DNA of 64,000 nucleotides from Nitrospirillum sp034653355 (lineage in GTDB: Bacteria; Pseudomonadota; Alphaproteobacteria; Azospirillales; Azospirillaceae). The stretch is from the NCBI RefSeq assembly GCF_034653355.1, contig NZ_JAYEER010000001.1, positions 1,364,001 to 1,428,000 on the forward strand, in the 5' to 3' direction. Positions 1-13,400 of the stretch are shown piece after piece. Numbering within the stretch: the stretch's first letter is position 1; each line of letters starts with the position of its first letter. The position numbers and the translations under genes are program-made. The notes under the pieces were generated by a model. That model did not search any database, was not told the DNA's origin, and saw nothing but the letters and a program-made list of their open reading frames with translations.

Positions 1-146
1 CCAGAGTGGCGTCCGGGCGGTCCATCCCCGTGATCAGGGCGTCCCTCCTGGTCCGGATCTCGATCCGGTTGGGGCGATAGAGGAAATAGCGGTCCGTGTC
101 GGTAGAGCTGAATAATTTCAGGCTTGGACCACGGGGGTCTCCTTCA

Positions 147-299
147 ATGGCGAATTCCCGCGAAAACGGACGGCCACCGGGCGGGCCACCGGGCGGGCCA
201 CCGGGCGGGGACGTAGAGCCGGGCCCCAACAATGAGCCGCCGATCGAGACATGGGCGGAAAAGGCCGTCAGGCGCTTCCAACGTCTTTTACCCCCGTAA
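147..299 (+). CDS. Possible small Gly/Pro-rich protein
   Basis: An open frame of about 50 codons begins at an ATG at 147; a GTG at 96 in the same frame would give 67 residues. The product has three tandem copies of a PPGG unit (bases about 172-207) followed by an acidic/aliphatic tail. No clear ribosome binding site precedes either start and I recognise no family. The repeat may simply be slippage-prone GC-rich DNA. The rest of the first 440 bases shows no other convincing gene. Confidence 0.25.
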   Translation: MANSRENGRPPGGPPGGPPGGDVEPGPNNEPPIETWAEKAVRRFQRLLPP

Positions 300-443
300 G
301 ATCGGAAGACGTCTGAAGCGAGAGGCATGATTGATTCCCCGGACCATGACGTCCCGGCAAGTCTAAGTCCTGGAAAAGCTCTCTTCTAGAAAGTCAGTGC
401 GTCAATTTGTACCACTTTGCTTAAGCGGACTTACAATTTCGTA

Positions 444-1130
444 ATGATTTCTCGCAACGCCAAACAAGCGTTTGCGAGGGCGGGCAAGGCATCATCCCCG
501 GGTAATTCCGACGGGACTGGAAAGATGACTCACCTGACCGCCGCCACTGTTCCCGCTGCGCCCGTGAATGGGATTGGCGAAGAGGCACTTGTTCACAGCC
601 TGCTTGAGCTCTTGGAGCGTGCCGGCTGCGATGTGGACTGGGACCCGGAATCCGCCAAAAGCGCGATAAAGAGAGCATCCACTATTCTACAGGTCGAGCT
701 CGAAAGAACCTCCATCCTGCAGGGGATGGATGGCGGCGGGCTGGCACCTTGGCAGGTGCGCCGGGTCACCGCTTACATGGAGGAGCATCTGTCGGAACAT
801 ATCTCCGTCAAGAAGCTTGGTGAGGTCGCCCGAAGAAGTGCTTCGCACTTTTGCCGGGCATTCAAGCGTACGATGGGCGAGACGCCTTACAGCTTCATCA
901 CGCGGCGGCGCTTGGCGCTGGCCCAGCGGATGATGCTGACAAGCGACGCGCCGCTCAGCGAGATCGCCGTTACCTGCGGATTTTCCGATCAGTCTCATTT
1001 CACCAACCGCTTTCGCGGAGCGACAGGACAAAGTCCGGCGGCCTGGCGGCGCGAACGCCGAGAGCGCACGGGCCGATTCAAAGAGCGCAGCCCGACTGCG
1101 GCGTGCCCTCTTGGTGTGAAACCGCAGTGA
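444..1130 (+). CDS. AraC family transcriptional regulator
   Basis: About 228 residues. The C-terminal half (roughly residues 96-203) is a complete AraC/XylS double helix-turn-helix DNA-binding domain. The first helix pair lies around SVKKLGEVARRSASHFCRAF, the second around LSEIAVTCGFSDQSHF, followed by the usual TGQSPAAWR. The N-terminal half has no recognisable sugar-binding or amidase-like sensor domain, so the inducer is unknown. The ATG at 444 is preferred over a TTG at 417 in the same frame. It stands alone, beside a decayed integrase, so it may be cargo of an old mobile element; targets cannot be inferred. A strong inverted repeat follows the stop. Confidence 0.85.
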   Translation: MISRNAKQAFARAGKASSPGNSDGTGKMTHLTAATVPAAPVNGIGEEALVHSLLELLERAGCDVDWDPESAKSAIKRASTILQVELERTSILQGMDGGGLAPWQVRRVTAYMEEHLSEHISVKKLGEVARRSASHFCRAFKRTMGETPYSFITRRRLALAQRMMLTSDAPLSEIAVTCGFSDQSHFTNRFRGATGQSPAAWRRERRERTGRFKERSPTAACPLGVKPQ

Positions 1131-1192
1131 AGTGGACCTCTTGAGAAAAGCGAGGTAATATACTGAAACAGCTGAAGAAAATGACAAAGAGT

Positions 1193-1222
1193 AGGGTCCT
1201 GACCGGCGCCGGTCGGAACCCT
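1193..1222. terminator. Bidirectional terminator-like inverted repeat
   Basis: A near-perfect 30-base inverted repeat with the perfect core GACCGGCGCCGGTC. It sits between the AraC-type gene on the plus strand and the integrase remnant on the minus strand, where a shared terminator would be expected. There is no long T tract on either side, so function is inferred from position and structure. Confidence 0.5.
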
Positions 1223-1297
1223 GCCCTCAATACAATTTCTGCTGATTTGTCAGGCTGTTGAGCGCGAGCAAGCCCGGGGCACCCTTTTGGCGCCGGT

Positions 1298-1723
1298 TCA
1301 CACGATGGCGGTGGCGATGAGGTTCATGCGGCGCACGACCGTCGCCGGGGGCATAGTCGGCGGCTAGCATCCGGTCCCGGAAGTTCGCGATGTCCTGCGG
1401 GGAGAGGCCGCTGAGGCGGCGCAGGCAGATCTCGTCGTCCTCGATCACCTGGAAGTGACCAGCCTCCTGCTCGCCGCCCCGCTTCTTCGGGGGACGGCTT
1501 CGCGGTAACGGCGGAGGAGGGCGCCCAGGGTGGTGCTGTCGGCCTGGCTGTGGTCGAGGAAGACGCGGCGGTCCATGTCGGTCTCGACGGACTTGGCCCA
1601 GCGCTCGGCGTCCTTCTTCTTCTCGAAGGTCTTGGAGACGGGCTTGTGGCCGACGCGGCGGACCTTGGCCTGGTAGCCGATGACCTGGCCTTCGCGATTC
1701 TCTCTGGGGGTGATGGTGGCCAT
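1298..1723 (-). pseudogene. Truncated, frameshifted phage-type integrase remnant
   Basis: The first 80 or so codons read like the N-terminal Arm/SAM-like part of a tyrosine recombinase (MATITPRENREGQVIGYQAK, then KTFEKKKDAERWAKSVETDM). Frame is lost at a run of five G at 1489-1493 and continues in another frame as EQEAGHFQVIEDDEICLRRL and DIANFRDRMLAADYAP. A second shift at the G run 1347-1351 would continue as TVVRRMNLIATAIV before a stop at 1298-1300. The catalytic domain (R..HxxR..Y) is absent, so this is a relic of about 140 codons against the 300-400 of the family. It lies just beyond the 3' end of tRNA-Glu in the same orientation, the usual place for an island integrase. Confidence 0.75.
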
Positions 1724-1805
1724 GGCGGGCGGGCTCCTCGCAGTGTTCCGCGAGGTGAACTGTCCCGTAACTGTCCCGCAAAATCCAGCCCAAACGCTGG
1801 AAGTG

Positions 1806-1881
1806 TGGCGTCCCCTAGGGGATTCGAACCCCTGTTACCGCCGTGAGAGGGCGGTGTCCTAGGCCTCTAGACGAAGGGGAC
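1806..1881 (-). tRNA. tRNA-Glu (CTC)
   Basis: The minus strand folds into a complete cloverleaf. The 7-bp acceptor stem is GTCCCCT/AGGGGAC, the anticodon loop reads CCTCTCA with anticodon CTC, the T arm contains GGTTCGAATCC, and CCA is encoded. Its 3' end faces the integrase relic, making it a likely former attachment site. Confidence 0.93.
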
Positions 1882-2605
1882 GAGGCCGTGTGAGGGCGGT
1901 GATGTACGCGAGCGGCGGGGGGAGGTCAAGGGGTTTGTTGGGGTGTGGGGGCGAGGCGGGGTGGCCTGCGGGCGGGCGGGGGCGGGCGGCTGGCACGGGC
2001 CGGCAAAAAATCTGGTGGCGGGCCCTCTTATCCACGCGTGTGCGCGAGCATATATAGGGGCTCCTGGGGTTTGGTATAGGGGCTCCTGGGGTTTGGTAAA
2101 AAACGTCATGTGACTGCAAAATTCCTGTAGACAGCCCCGGGGTGAGGTCACTATAACCCCGTTCACCGACGCGGCGGGCAACAACGAACGGCGCGACGGC
2201 GAAGCGATCCCTGAGTTCTGGCGGTTGACGTTGGAGACTGAGGGGTTGCGGTTCTGGCGGCGAGGCCGCTGGACGACATGGAATTCGCCCTTCCTGTCCG
2301 GGTTTGGGTTGGTCCTCTAGGGGGACCGGCCGGGGACGGGGTTGTGGCCTCGGGCGCTTTTTGCGTTTGGGCCACGGGTTCTTGAACAAGTGAACGTCTT
2401 GAGAAGGGATGCGCAGACGGCGGTTCCGATGCTGGGTCCAGTACGGGCACAACATGGAAACGATCGAAGCGCATCTTAAGAACATGCTCTGAATATGTCC
2501 CTTCAGCGATGAGGGGAACAGGAACGGACTTGGGTTTGAGGTGCCGACTGAGGTTGGTTTCCGTCGAGGTTCTGGTGGGCGCGAGCCCGCTACCGGAACC
2601 GCATT
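1882..2605 (+). promoter_or_regulatory. Upstream/leader region of the rRNA operon
   Basis: About 720 bases without a convincing gene between tRNA-Glu and 16S. They should hold the rRNA promoter and leader. I could not find a clean -35/-10 pair or a clear boxA. The only striking element is a 22-base tandem duplication at 2053-2096. Open frames on the minus strand here have no coding-like composition. Confidence 0.5.
2053..2096 (+). repeat. Two tandem copies of a 22-bp unit upstream of rrn
   Basis: The unit TATAGGGGCTCCTGGGGTTTGG occurs twice head to tail with no spacer. It lies about 510-550 bases upstream of 16S. Each copy begins with a TATAGG element, so the duplication might duplicate a promoter or factor-binding site; function is unknown. 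Confidence 0.8.
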
Positions 2606-4110
<1,505 letters not shown>

Positions 4111-4238
4111 CGCCCGCGCTGGGTCCACGGCTTGTCTAATCATAGACGAGCGTGGCTTTAACCGGCCCGCAGGAGCCGCCGTCGGCGCATCCCTTCTCCA
4201 GACCCTTTGAACGGCACGAGGTTAACCCTCGGTCCCGT

Positions 4239-4315
4239 GGGCTAGTAGCTCAGCTGGTTAGAGCGCGCGCTTGATAAGCGTGAGGTCGCAAGTTCAAATC
4301 TTGCCTGGCCCACCA
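4239..4315 (+). tRNA. tRNA-Ile (GAT) in the rRNA spacer
   Basis: Cloverleaf with acceptor GGGCTAG/CTGGCCC, anticodon GAT in CTTGATAAG, and encoded CCA. It is the first of two tRNAs in the 16S-23S spacer, the standard arrangement. Confidence 0.97.
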
Positions 4316-4343
4316 CTCTATCCCCAGCATCCGATGTCAGATC

Positions 4344-4419
4344 GGGGGCGTAGCTCAGTTGGGAGAGCGCGTGCTTTGCAAGCATGAGGTCGTCGGTTCG
4401 ATCCCGATCGCCTCCACCA
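4344..4419 (+). tRNA. tRNA-Ala (TGC) in the rRNA spacer
   Basis: Cloverleaf with acceptor GGGGGCG/CGCCTCC, anticodon TGC in CTTTGCAAG, and encoded CCA. It lies 28 bases after tRNA-Ile and is processed from the same transcript. Confidence 0.97.
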
Positions 4420-4701
4420 TCTGGTGTTGAGGCCGGGAGAGAGCAGCAAGGGTCTGTTGATAAGACGTAAGCGAAGAGATTACAGGCGAGGCGCTGATGC
4501 GATCGCCTGTTGATCGTCTCCGAGGAGAGGATCAGGGGTCTTGGACATTGTGAAGAGGGTCTAGTGTAACCGAGGACCATTCCCGGTTCCGTGGCAACCA
4601 CACGACATGTGGGGAAACGGTGCTGGCGAATGACCTTCTGAAGTTTTGTTGGTGCGAACTGGCGATGGGCTTGTCCCTGCGCGAGGGAGCGCTGACGGTG
4701 T

Positions 4702-7454
<2,753 letters not shown>

Positions 7455-7573
7455 ACCGCCTCCCCCGCGCAGCGGCAAACCCATCGCCCAAGCGCATCCA
7501 GCAAAACAGACAGAAGCACGGGTTACACGAGAGCAGCAAGCAAAGCCCAACCGCACACGTGTGCGCCTGATCG

Positions 7574-7690
7574 ATCTGGTGGTCATAGCGGGGGTCAATA
7601 CACCCGATCCCATCCCGAACTCGGCCGTGAAAACCCCCAGCGCCAATGGTACTGCGTCTTAAGACGTGGGAGAGTAGGTCGCCGCCAGGT
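7574..7690 (+). rRNA. rrf: 5S ribosomal RNA
   Basis: About 117 bases with the terminal helix CTGGTGG/CCGCCAG, the conserved loop CCCATCCCGAACTCGG and the GGGAGAGTAGG element. It follows 23S by about 120 bases. Ends are approximate. Confidence 0.93.
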
Positions 7691-7775
7691 CCATCAGTCG
7701 CACACACCAAGCCTAAGCCCCGCCGCAGCTCAACAGACCCTCATCGCAATGCCCGCCTCCCCCAGCACACATTCC

Positions 7776-7852
<77 letters not shown>

Positions 7853-7879
7853 TCTTGACTTGCTCGACCAAGTCGTCCG

Positions 7880-7910
7880 AACAGCCCGCCTCGCAAGAGC
7901 GCGGGCTGTT
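7880..7910 (+). terminator. Rho-independent-like terminator of the rRNA operon
   Basis: A perfect 10-bp stem (AACAGCCCGC with GCGGGCTGTT) and an 11-base loop, followed by T-rich GGTCGTTTGGCGTTT. It lies 27 bases after tRNA-fMet and is the natural end of the operon. Confidence 0.75.
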
Positions 7911-7931
7911 GGTCGTTTGGCGTTTCAAGCG

Positions 7932-8043
7932 GCCCGCTCTATGTCGAGACACAGCTGCCGCCGGACTCAGCCTCGGTGACGTCGTCATTCTCGACAACTT
8001 GCCCAGTCACGAAAGCGAGAGGGCCAAGGCAACCCTGAAAAAG
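7932..8043 (+). pseudogene. IS630-type transposase remnant
   Basis: One frame reads YVETQL and, after a frame change, the next reads LSLGDVVILDNLPSHESERA. This matches the DDE core of IS630-family transposases (YVE..L.P.L..GDVV..DNL..HK). Only about 35 codons remain, out of frame with each other and with no flanking inverted repeats, so it is a decayed fragment next to the rRNA operon. Confidence 0.6.
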
Positions 8044-8129
8044 GGGCTGTGGTCGGTCATGGGGTTTTCCAGGCTTTCGGGGCTCTCTGGGGAAAGTTTT
8101 GGGCGTGGACGCCATGCCGGCGCGGTCAC

Positions 8130-8297
8130 TCACAAGGCAGGGGGCGGGTCATCGCGTCGGCGTGTCCGATTCCGCCAGCCGGATTTGAAATTCCGGGTGT
8201 CGGCGCCCGGTCGCCCAACAGCCGGGGAAGGCGGCTGCCAAAGCAACAGGGCGATCATGGCGGCGATCAGCCAATGCCGGATTTTGAAGGAATCCAT
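8130..8297 (-). CDS. Possible small single-pass membrane protein
   Basis: An open frame of about 55 codons from an ATG at 8297. It has an N-terminal hydrophobic segment (HWLIAAMIALLLW) followed by a basic, Arg-rich tail. The Shine-Dalgarno is weak and no family is recognised. The region 7911-8772 otherwise holds only the IS630 relic and the upstream region of the two-partner-secretion locus. Confidence 0.25.
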   Translation of the reverse strand: MDSFKIRHWLIAAMIALLLWQPPSPAVGRPGADTRNFKSGWRNRTRRRDDPPPAL

Positions 8298-8576
8298 GGA
8301 CGCTTCCCCGCCGTGGTGGGCGGCCCCTGAGGGAGCAGGGAAGGGCGCGGAAAGGTTGCGATGGCGCAAACCGGCGAGGGATTTGATGTGTTGAAAATAC
8401 TCTATTTATCGCGGCGCTCAGCGGGGCGTTTTGGCAACTGAACCTAATGTCATCGGTCATTTCCGGAATTGATGACGCGGCTTGGGCAGTTCGAATCGAG
8501 CCAAGATGTGTATTTATCCGTCAAGTCAAGAATAGTGAGACTCAGCTACGATTTTCCAGATCGGTTCCATGATTTC

Positions 8577-8603
8577 CCCATGGTCAATATCCGCCCATGG
8601 TCA
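8577..8603 (+). promoter_or_regulatory. Two direct CCCATGGTCA repeats upstream of tpsB
   Basis: CCCATGGTCA occurs at 8577-8586 and again at 8594-8603, spaced 17 bases start to start. They lie about 170 bases before the TpsB start. The second copy lies in a 16-mer, ATCCGCCCATGGTCAC, that recurs at 63760-63775 upstream of the sulfonate cluster. A perfect -10 hexamer TATAAT sits at 8675-8680, but no good -35 pairs with it. Confidence 0.4.
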
Positions 8604-8772
8604 CTGACCTAACCCTATGGATAGGGGCGCGACGCCTGCTTGCGTCACCGCCATGCGCCATATAGTGGTAAGAATATAATAGTGGCTCCACGCCGTATAC
8701 GTTTAAACCTTTGGTTAAGAACCTACTGACTATGCTTCTGGCCGATCGTCGCCATTGTAGCTTGGTGTCAAC

Positions 8773-10473
8773 TTGCGGACGTTAAAGGCCCTCGTCGCCG
8801 CGATGGTGGTGGTTCCACCGATGGTCGCCAAGCGGGCTGACGCCCAGGATACCGGCCAGATTCTGCGGGATGTGGAGCGGAACATCCCCCGTGAGGCCCC
8901 TCGTGCCCCCACCTTGCCGGAGCTGGCGCCGCCGCCCCCCGAAGGGGAGTTCCTGAAGGCGGGTGAGACAGTGCACGTCACCGGCTTTCGCATCATCGCC
9001 ACCCTGATTCCAGAGTCGGAACTGCGGGCGCAGCTTACGTCCTACGTGGGGCGCGACTGCACCCTGGGCGATTTGCGCGAGGCGGCCGCCCGCATCAGCC
9101 GTTATTACGCCCAGCATGACCTTTTGGCCCGTGCCATCCTGCCGCGCCAGGATTTGGAAGGCGGTGTGGTCACCATCCAGGTTATGGAAGCCCGCATGGG
9201 CCGCGTGCTCATCGACCCCTCCAGCAACGTCCGCCTGGACGCCGACCAAGCCCAGGACTTCATCTATGCCCAGAACGCCCCGGGTGATCCGCTGCGTCCC
9301 AGCGCCGTGGCCACCGGCGTCTCCAACCTGGGCCTGATCCCGGGCATGCAGGCGCTCGGCGTGCTCGACGCCGGCGCGGAAGAGGGGACGACCGACGTCC
9401 TCCTCAAAATGCGTGAACCGCCGCTGGTGACCGGCACGACCGTGATCGACAACAACGCGCCGCGCGAAATCGGCGGTGTGCGTGGTCTGATCCTCGCCAC
9501 CATGACGGACGCGGTGGGGGTTGGTGATCAGGTCGCCTTCACCGGTCAGGTCAGCCAGTCGTCCAAATACGGCCAGGTGATGGTGGGGGGCCCCGTCTGG
9601 CATGAGGGACTGTGGCTGGAGGCCAGCGGCGCCGTCCTGCAATACGAGGTGCCCGCCGACATCAACGCCAGCGCGCCTTCGGGTGACGCGCAGACGGCGG
9701 CCCTGACCCTGCGCTGGCTGGCGCTCCGCAGTTCCGCGGCGCCTGTGAACCTGGCCTTTGGCCTGGAACACAAATGGACCAATGACAAGCTGGTGGACGT
9801 GGTGACGGCGTCCAATCGGTTGGGAGCCGTGATCCTGGCGGCACACCGCCTGATGCGGGACGACTGGCAGGGCGGCGGGGCCTTCACCCTGGATGCCCAG
9901 GTCAAGGCCGGCAACGTCGACCTGTCGCACAATGCGGCGAACCAGGCCATCGACCAGGCCACCGCCCGCACCGCCGGGCACTTCGTCAAGGCCACCGCCT
10001 CGATCAGCCGAGCGCAGGTGCTGTGGCGGGGCGGTGACGCGCTGGTCACCCTGGCGGCGCAGATCGCGTCAAAGAACCTGAACAGCTCGGAACAATTCTC
10101 GCTCGGTGGCCCCAGCGGCGTGCGGGCCTATCCCCTGAACCAAGGCGGCGGCGACCAGGGCGCCATGCTGAATATCGAGATCGGGCAGATGGTGTCCGAC
10201 AGCGTCCGCTTTTCCGCCTTTTGGGACGGCGGCTGGGTCGAACAGCACAAGACCACTTGGGGCGGCTGGGAGGGCGTGGGTTCACCCCACAATCATTATG
10301 TCCTTCAAGGCGTGGGCGCCAGTGTGCAATGGACGCCGGCCAGCAACGTGCAAATGAAGGCCACCGTCGCCCGTCGTATCGGGTCCGACGCGGGCCGCAA
10401 CGCCGATGGCCTGGATTTGGACGGCCGGCGGCGCGAATTGCGGGCCTGGATGCAGATGGTCTTGTCGGTTTAG
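8773..10473 (+). CDS. TpsB / FhaC-ShlB family outer membrane transporter
   Basis: 566 residues. Exports the adjacent giant exoprotein across the outer membrane by two-partner secretion. A signal peptide occupies residues 1-25 (cleavage near ADAQ), then a proline-rich linker, a POTRA domain about residues 63-137, and a C-terminal beta-barrel from about 200 to 566. GGPSGVRAYP near residue 450 is the family's conserved VRGY-type motif of the lid-lock loop, with A in place of G. A TAG stop lies five codons before the start and no ATG is available, so a TTG start at 8773 is needed to keep the signal peptide. It ends 8 bases before the exoprotein ATG, so the two are surely one operon. Confidence 0.9.
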   Translation: MRTLKALVAAMVVVPPMVAKRADAQDTGQILRDVERNIPREAPRAPTLPELAPPPPEGEFLKAGETVHVTGFRIIATLIPESELRAQLTSYVGRDCTLGDLREAAARISRYYAQHDLLARAILPRQDLEGGVVTIQVMEARMGRVLIDPSSNVRLDADQAQDFIYAQNAPGDPLRPSAVATGVSNLGLIPGMQALGVLDAGAEEGTTDVLLKMREPPLVTGTTVIDNNAPREIGGVRGLILATMTDAVGVGDQVAFTGQVSQSSKYGQVMVGGPVWHEGLWLEASGAVLQYEVPADINASAPSGDAQTAALTLRWLALRSSAAPVNLAFGLEHKWTNDKLVDVVTASNRLGAVILAAHRLMRDDWQGGGAFTLDAQVKAGNVDLSHNAANQAIDQATARTAGHFVKATASISRAQVLWRGGDALVTLAAQIASKNLNSSEQFSLGGPSGVRAYPLNQGGGDQGAMLNIEIGQMVSDSVRFSAFWDGGWVEQHKTTWGGWEGVGSPHNHYVLQGVGASVQWTPASNVQMKATVARRIGSDAGRNADGLDLDGRRRELRAWMQMVLSV

Positions 10474-10481
10474 GGGGCATC

Positions 10482-13400
10482 ATGACCAGCCGCGCACCTC
10501 TCCCCCACCGTTCCTTCCTCCGGGCCCGACTGCTGGGCTGCACCGCCGTTCTGTCGGTGATGCAGGCGCTGACCTTGCCGGCCGTGGCCGCCACGCCCGC
10601 GCCGGGCGCGCTGCCCACGGGGGGCAGGTCCAGTCGGGCGCCGCCAGCATCGGCGCCAACGGTCCGGTCATGACGGTCACGCAGACGTCCGACAAGGCCA
10701 TCATCAGTTGGCAGCAATTCAACGTTGGTGCCGGCGCCACCGTCAATTTCCAGCAGCCCAACAGTTCGGCCATGACGCTGAACCGCGTACGCGGTGGCGA
10801 TCCCTCCCTGATCGAGGGCGCGATCAAGGCGCCCGGCACGGTCATCCTGGTCAATCCCGGCGGCGTGGTGTTCGGCGGCGGCGCCACGGTGGATGTGGGC
10901 GGCCTGGTCGCGTCGACCATGGACATCGCGGACGAGGATTTCCAGAAGGGTCGGCTTGTCTTCAACCGGGGCTCCGCCACCGGGACCGTGGTCAACGGGG
11001 GCACTATCACTGCCCATAACGGCTCGGTTGTCCTGTTGGCGGCGCAGATCCGCAATCAGGGCCTGATCCAGGCGCAGCTGGGGTCCGTGGTCCTGGCGGC
11101 GGGTGAGACCGTGACGCTGACGCCGGACGGCGGCGCCCCCCTCAAGGTGGATCCCGCCACGGTCGAGGCGCAGATCGAGGCGGGTGGCATCATCCGCGCG
11201 CCCGGCGGCACCGTCTACCTCACGGCCCAAGCCCTGAACATCGTGGCCGGCGGCGTCATCAAGGCCACCGGCGTCATCGAGGCCGACTCCCTCACCCGGG
11301 AGGGCGGCAAGCTGGTTTTGGACGCCAACGGCCCCATCACACTGCAGGGCGCCACGTTGAGCGCCAAGGGCGCCACCGGTGGCGGCACGGTCACGGTGGG
11401 AACGGCGGAGACGGCCTCCGTCACCATGGATGCCGCCAGCCGCATCGACGCCTCCGCCACGGAGACGGGCAAGGGCGGGTCGGTCACGGTCAACAGCCAG
11501 CACACCGCCGTGCACGGCTTGGTGCTGGCCCGAGGCGGGACCCTGTGGGGTGACGGCGGCGCCATTGAGACCTCCGGCCACACGTTGGCCTTCGACGGAG
11601 CGACGGTGGATGTGGGCGCCGCCCATGGCAAGGGCGGCACCTGGCTGCTGGACCCCGTCGACCTGACGGTGAACGCCGCCTATGCCGCCGCCATCCAGAC
11701 GGCGCTGGCCAGCGGCAGCGTCACGTTGCAGACCACAAACACCAGCGTGGGGTACACCGGCGTCACCGCCGGCGGGGTCACCAAGGCCAGCGGCCTGGGC
11801 GATATCGCGGTCAATGCCGGCATCACCTGGACCTCGGCCAACAGCCTGACGTTGGACGCCTATCACGGCGTGTCCATCAACGCCGCACTGTCCGGCACCA
11901 GCCTGGTGGTCCTGACCAATGACGGCGGCAGCGGCGGGGTGTTCCGGGTCACCGCCCCGGTGTCGCTGACCACCGGCCTGACCGTCAACAGCACGGCCTA
12001 TACCCTGGTCACGTCGGCGGCGGCCCTGGCCGCCATCAGTGGCAGCGGCAACTACGCGCTGACCAGCGACCTGGCGCTGACCGGCGCGTGGACGCCCATC
12101 GGCTACAGCGCCACGGGCAACAACGCGTCGCCCACCGCCTTCACCGGCACGCTGGAGGGGCTGGGACACACCATCACCGGCCTGACCGTCAATGCCGCCG
12201 GGGGCGGCGCGGGCAATCTGGGCCTGCTCAGCGTCATCGGCGGCGGCGGCCTGGTGCAGAACCTGACGCTGTCCGGCGGCAAGCTGTTTGGCGGCACGGG
12301 CGGCAACCTCGGCCTTCTGGCCGGCCAGAACCAGGGCACGGTGCGCAACGTCACCGCCTCCGGCACCGTCACCGCCGGTGATGGCGCCAGCGCCGTGGGC
12401 GGCCTGATCGGTAGCAACAGCGGCACGGTCACGGCTTCCTCCGCCGCCGTGGCCGTTTCCGTCGGCAGCGGCGTGTCCAACGTGGGCGGGCTGGTGGGCG
12501 CCCAGACGGCAGGCCTCATCGCCAACAGCTCTGTCACCGGGGCCGTCACGGCCGGTTCGGCCGCCACGGCGGTCGGCGGTTTGGCCGGCTGGGTTGGGGG
12601 TGGAACGGTATCCGCCAGCTACGCCGACAGCAGCCTGACCGTTGGCGACGGCGGCAACCGCGTCGGCGGCCTGGTCGGCTATGGCGATGCCGTCATTACC
12701 CAAAGCTATGCCAGTGAGACCATCTCCGCCGGCGGCGGGGTGCAGTACGTCGGCGGGCTGCTGGGATACGGCGACACCGCCAACACGGTCAGCGCCGTCT
12801 ATGCCATCGGCCCCATTTCGGTTGGCACCGCGTCCGACAGCGTGGGAGGCCTGGCCGGCTATAACGCCGGCACCATCAGCGCTGCCTACGCCACGGGGTC
12901 CATCACCGCTGGCGCCGGCACCACCAATATCGGCGGCTTCGTCGGTTCCAATGCCGGCATGGTGACAGTCGGCTTCTGGGACACGGCGACCAGCGGCCTG
13001 TCCGTCGCCTATGGCAGCAATACCGGCACGGTGTCCGCTACGGCCATCGCCGCGAACACGCTGACCACTGCCACCTATGTCGGCTTTGATTTCACCAACG
13101 ATTGGTATGAGGTCGACGGCCGCACCCGGCCGTTCCTGCGCAGCGAATACGCCACCACCATCACCAACAGCCATCAGCTGCAGCTGATGGGCATGGACCC
13201 GACGGCATCCTATGTCCTGGGTAAAAACCTGGACATGAGCGGCACCACGGTGCAGGGCGGCCTTTGGTCCACCAGCGGCTTCACCCCCATCGGGTTCACG
13301 ACGGTGGGGGGCAACGCTTCCCCACCGTCTTCACCGGTTCGCTGGACGGCCAGGGCTACACCATCAGCAACCTGACCCTGAGGGCGACCACATCCCACGG

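Noticed and set aside
8640..8680. A sigma-70 promoter with TTGCGT and TATAGT before tpsB
   Set aside because: Spacing is only 15 bases and the better TATAAT downstream has no -35 partner, so no firm promoter call was made.
10046..13174. A 1,042-codon open frame on the minus strand, rich in Gly/Ala/Asp/Gln/Arg
   Set aside because: It is the complement of the Gly/Thr/Ala-rich exoprotein, which leaves a stop-free antisense frame; no motif or start signal supports it.
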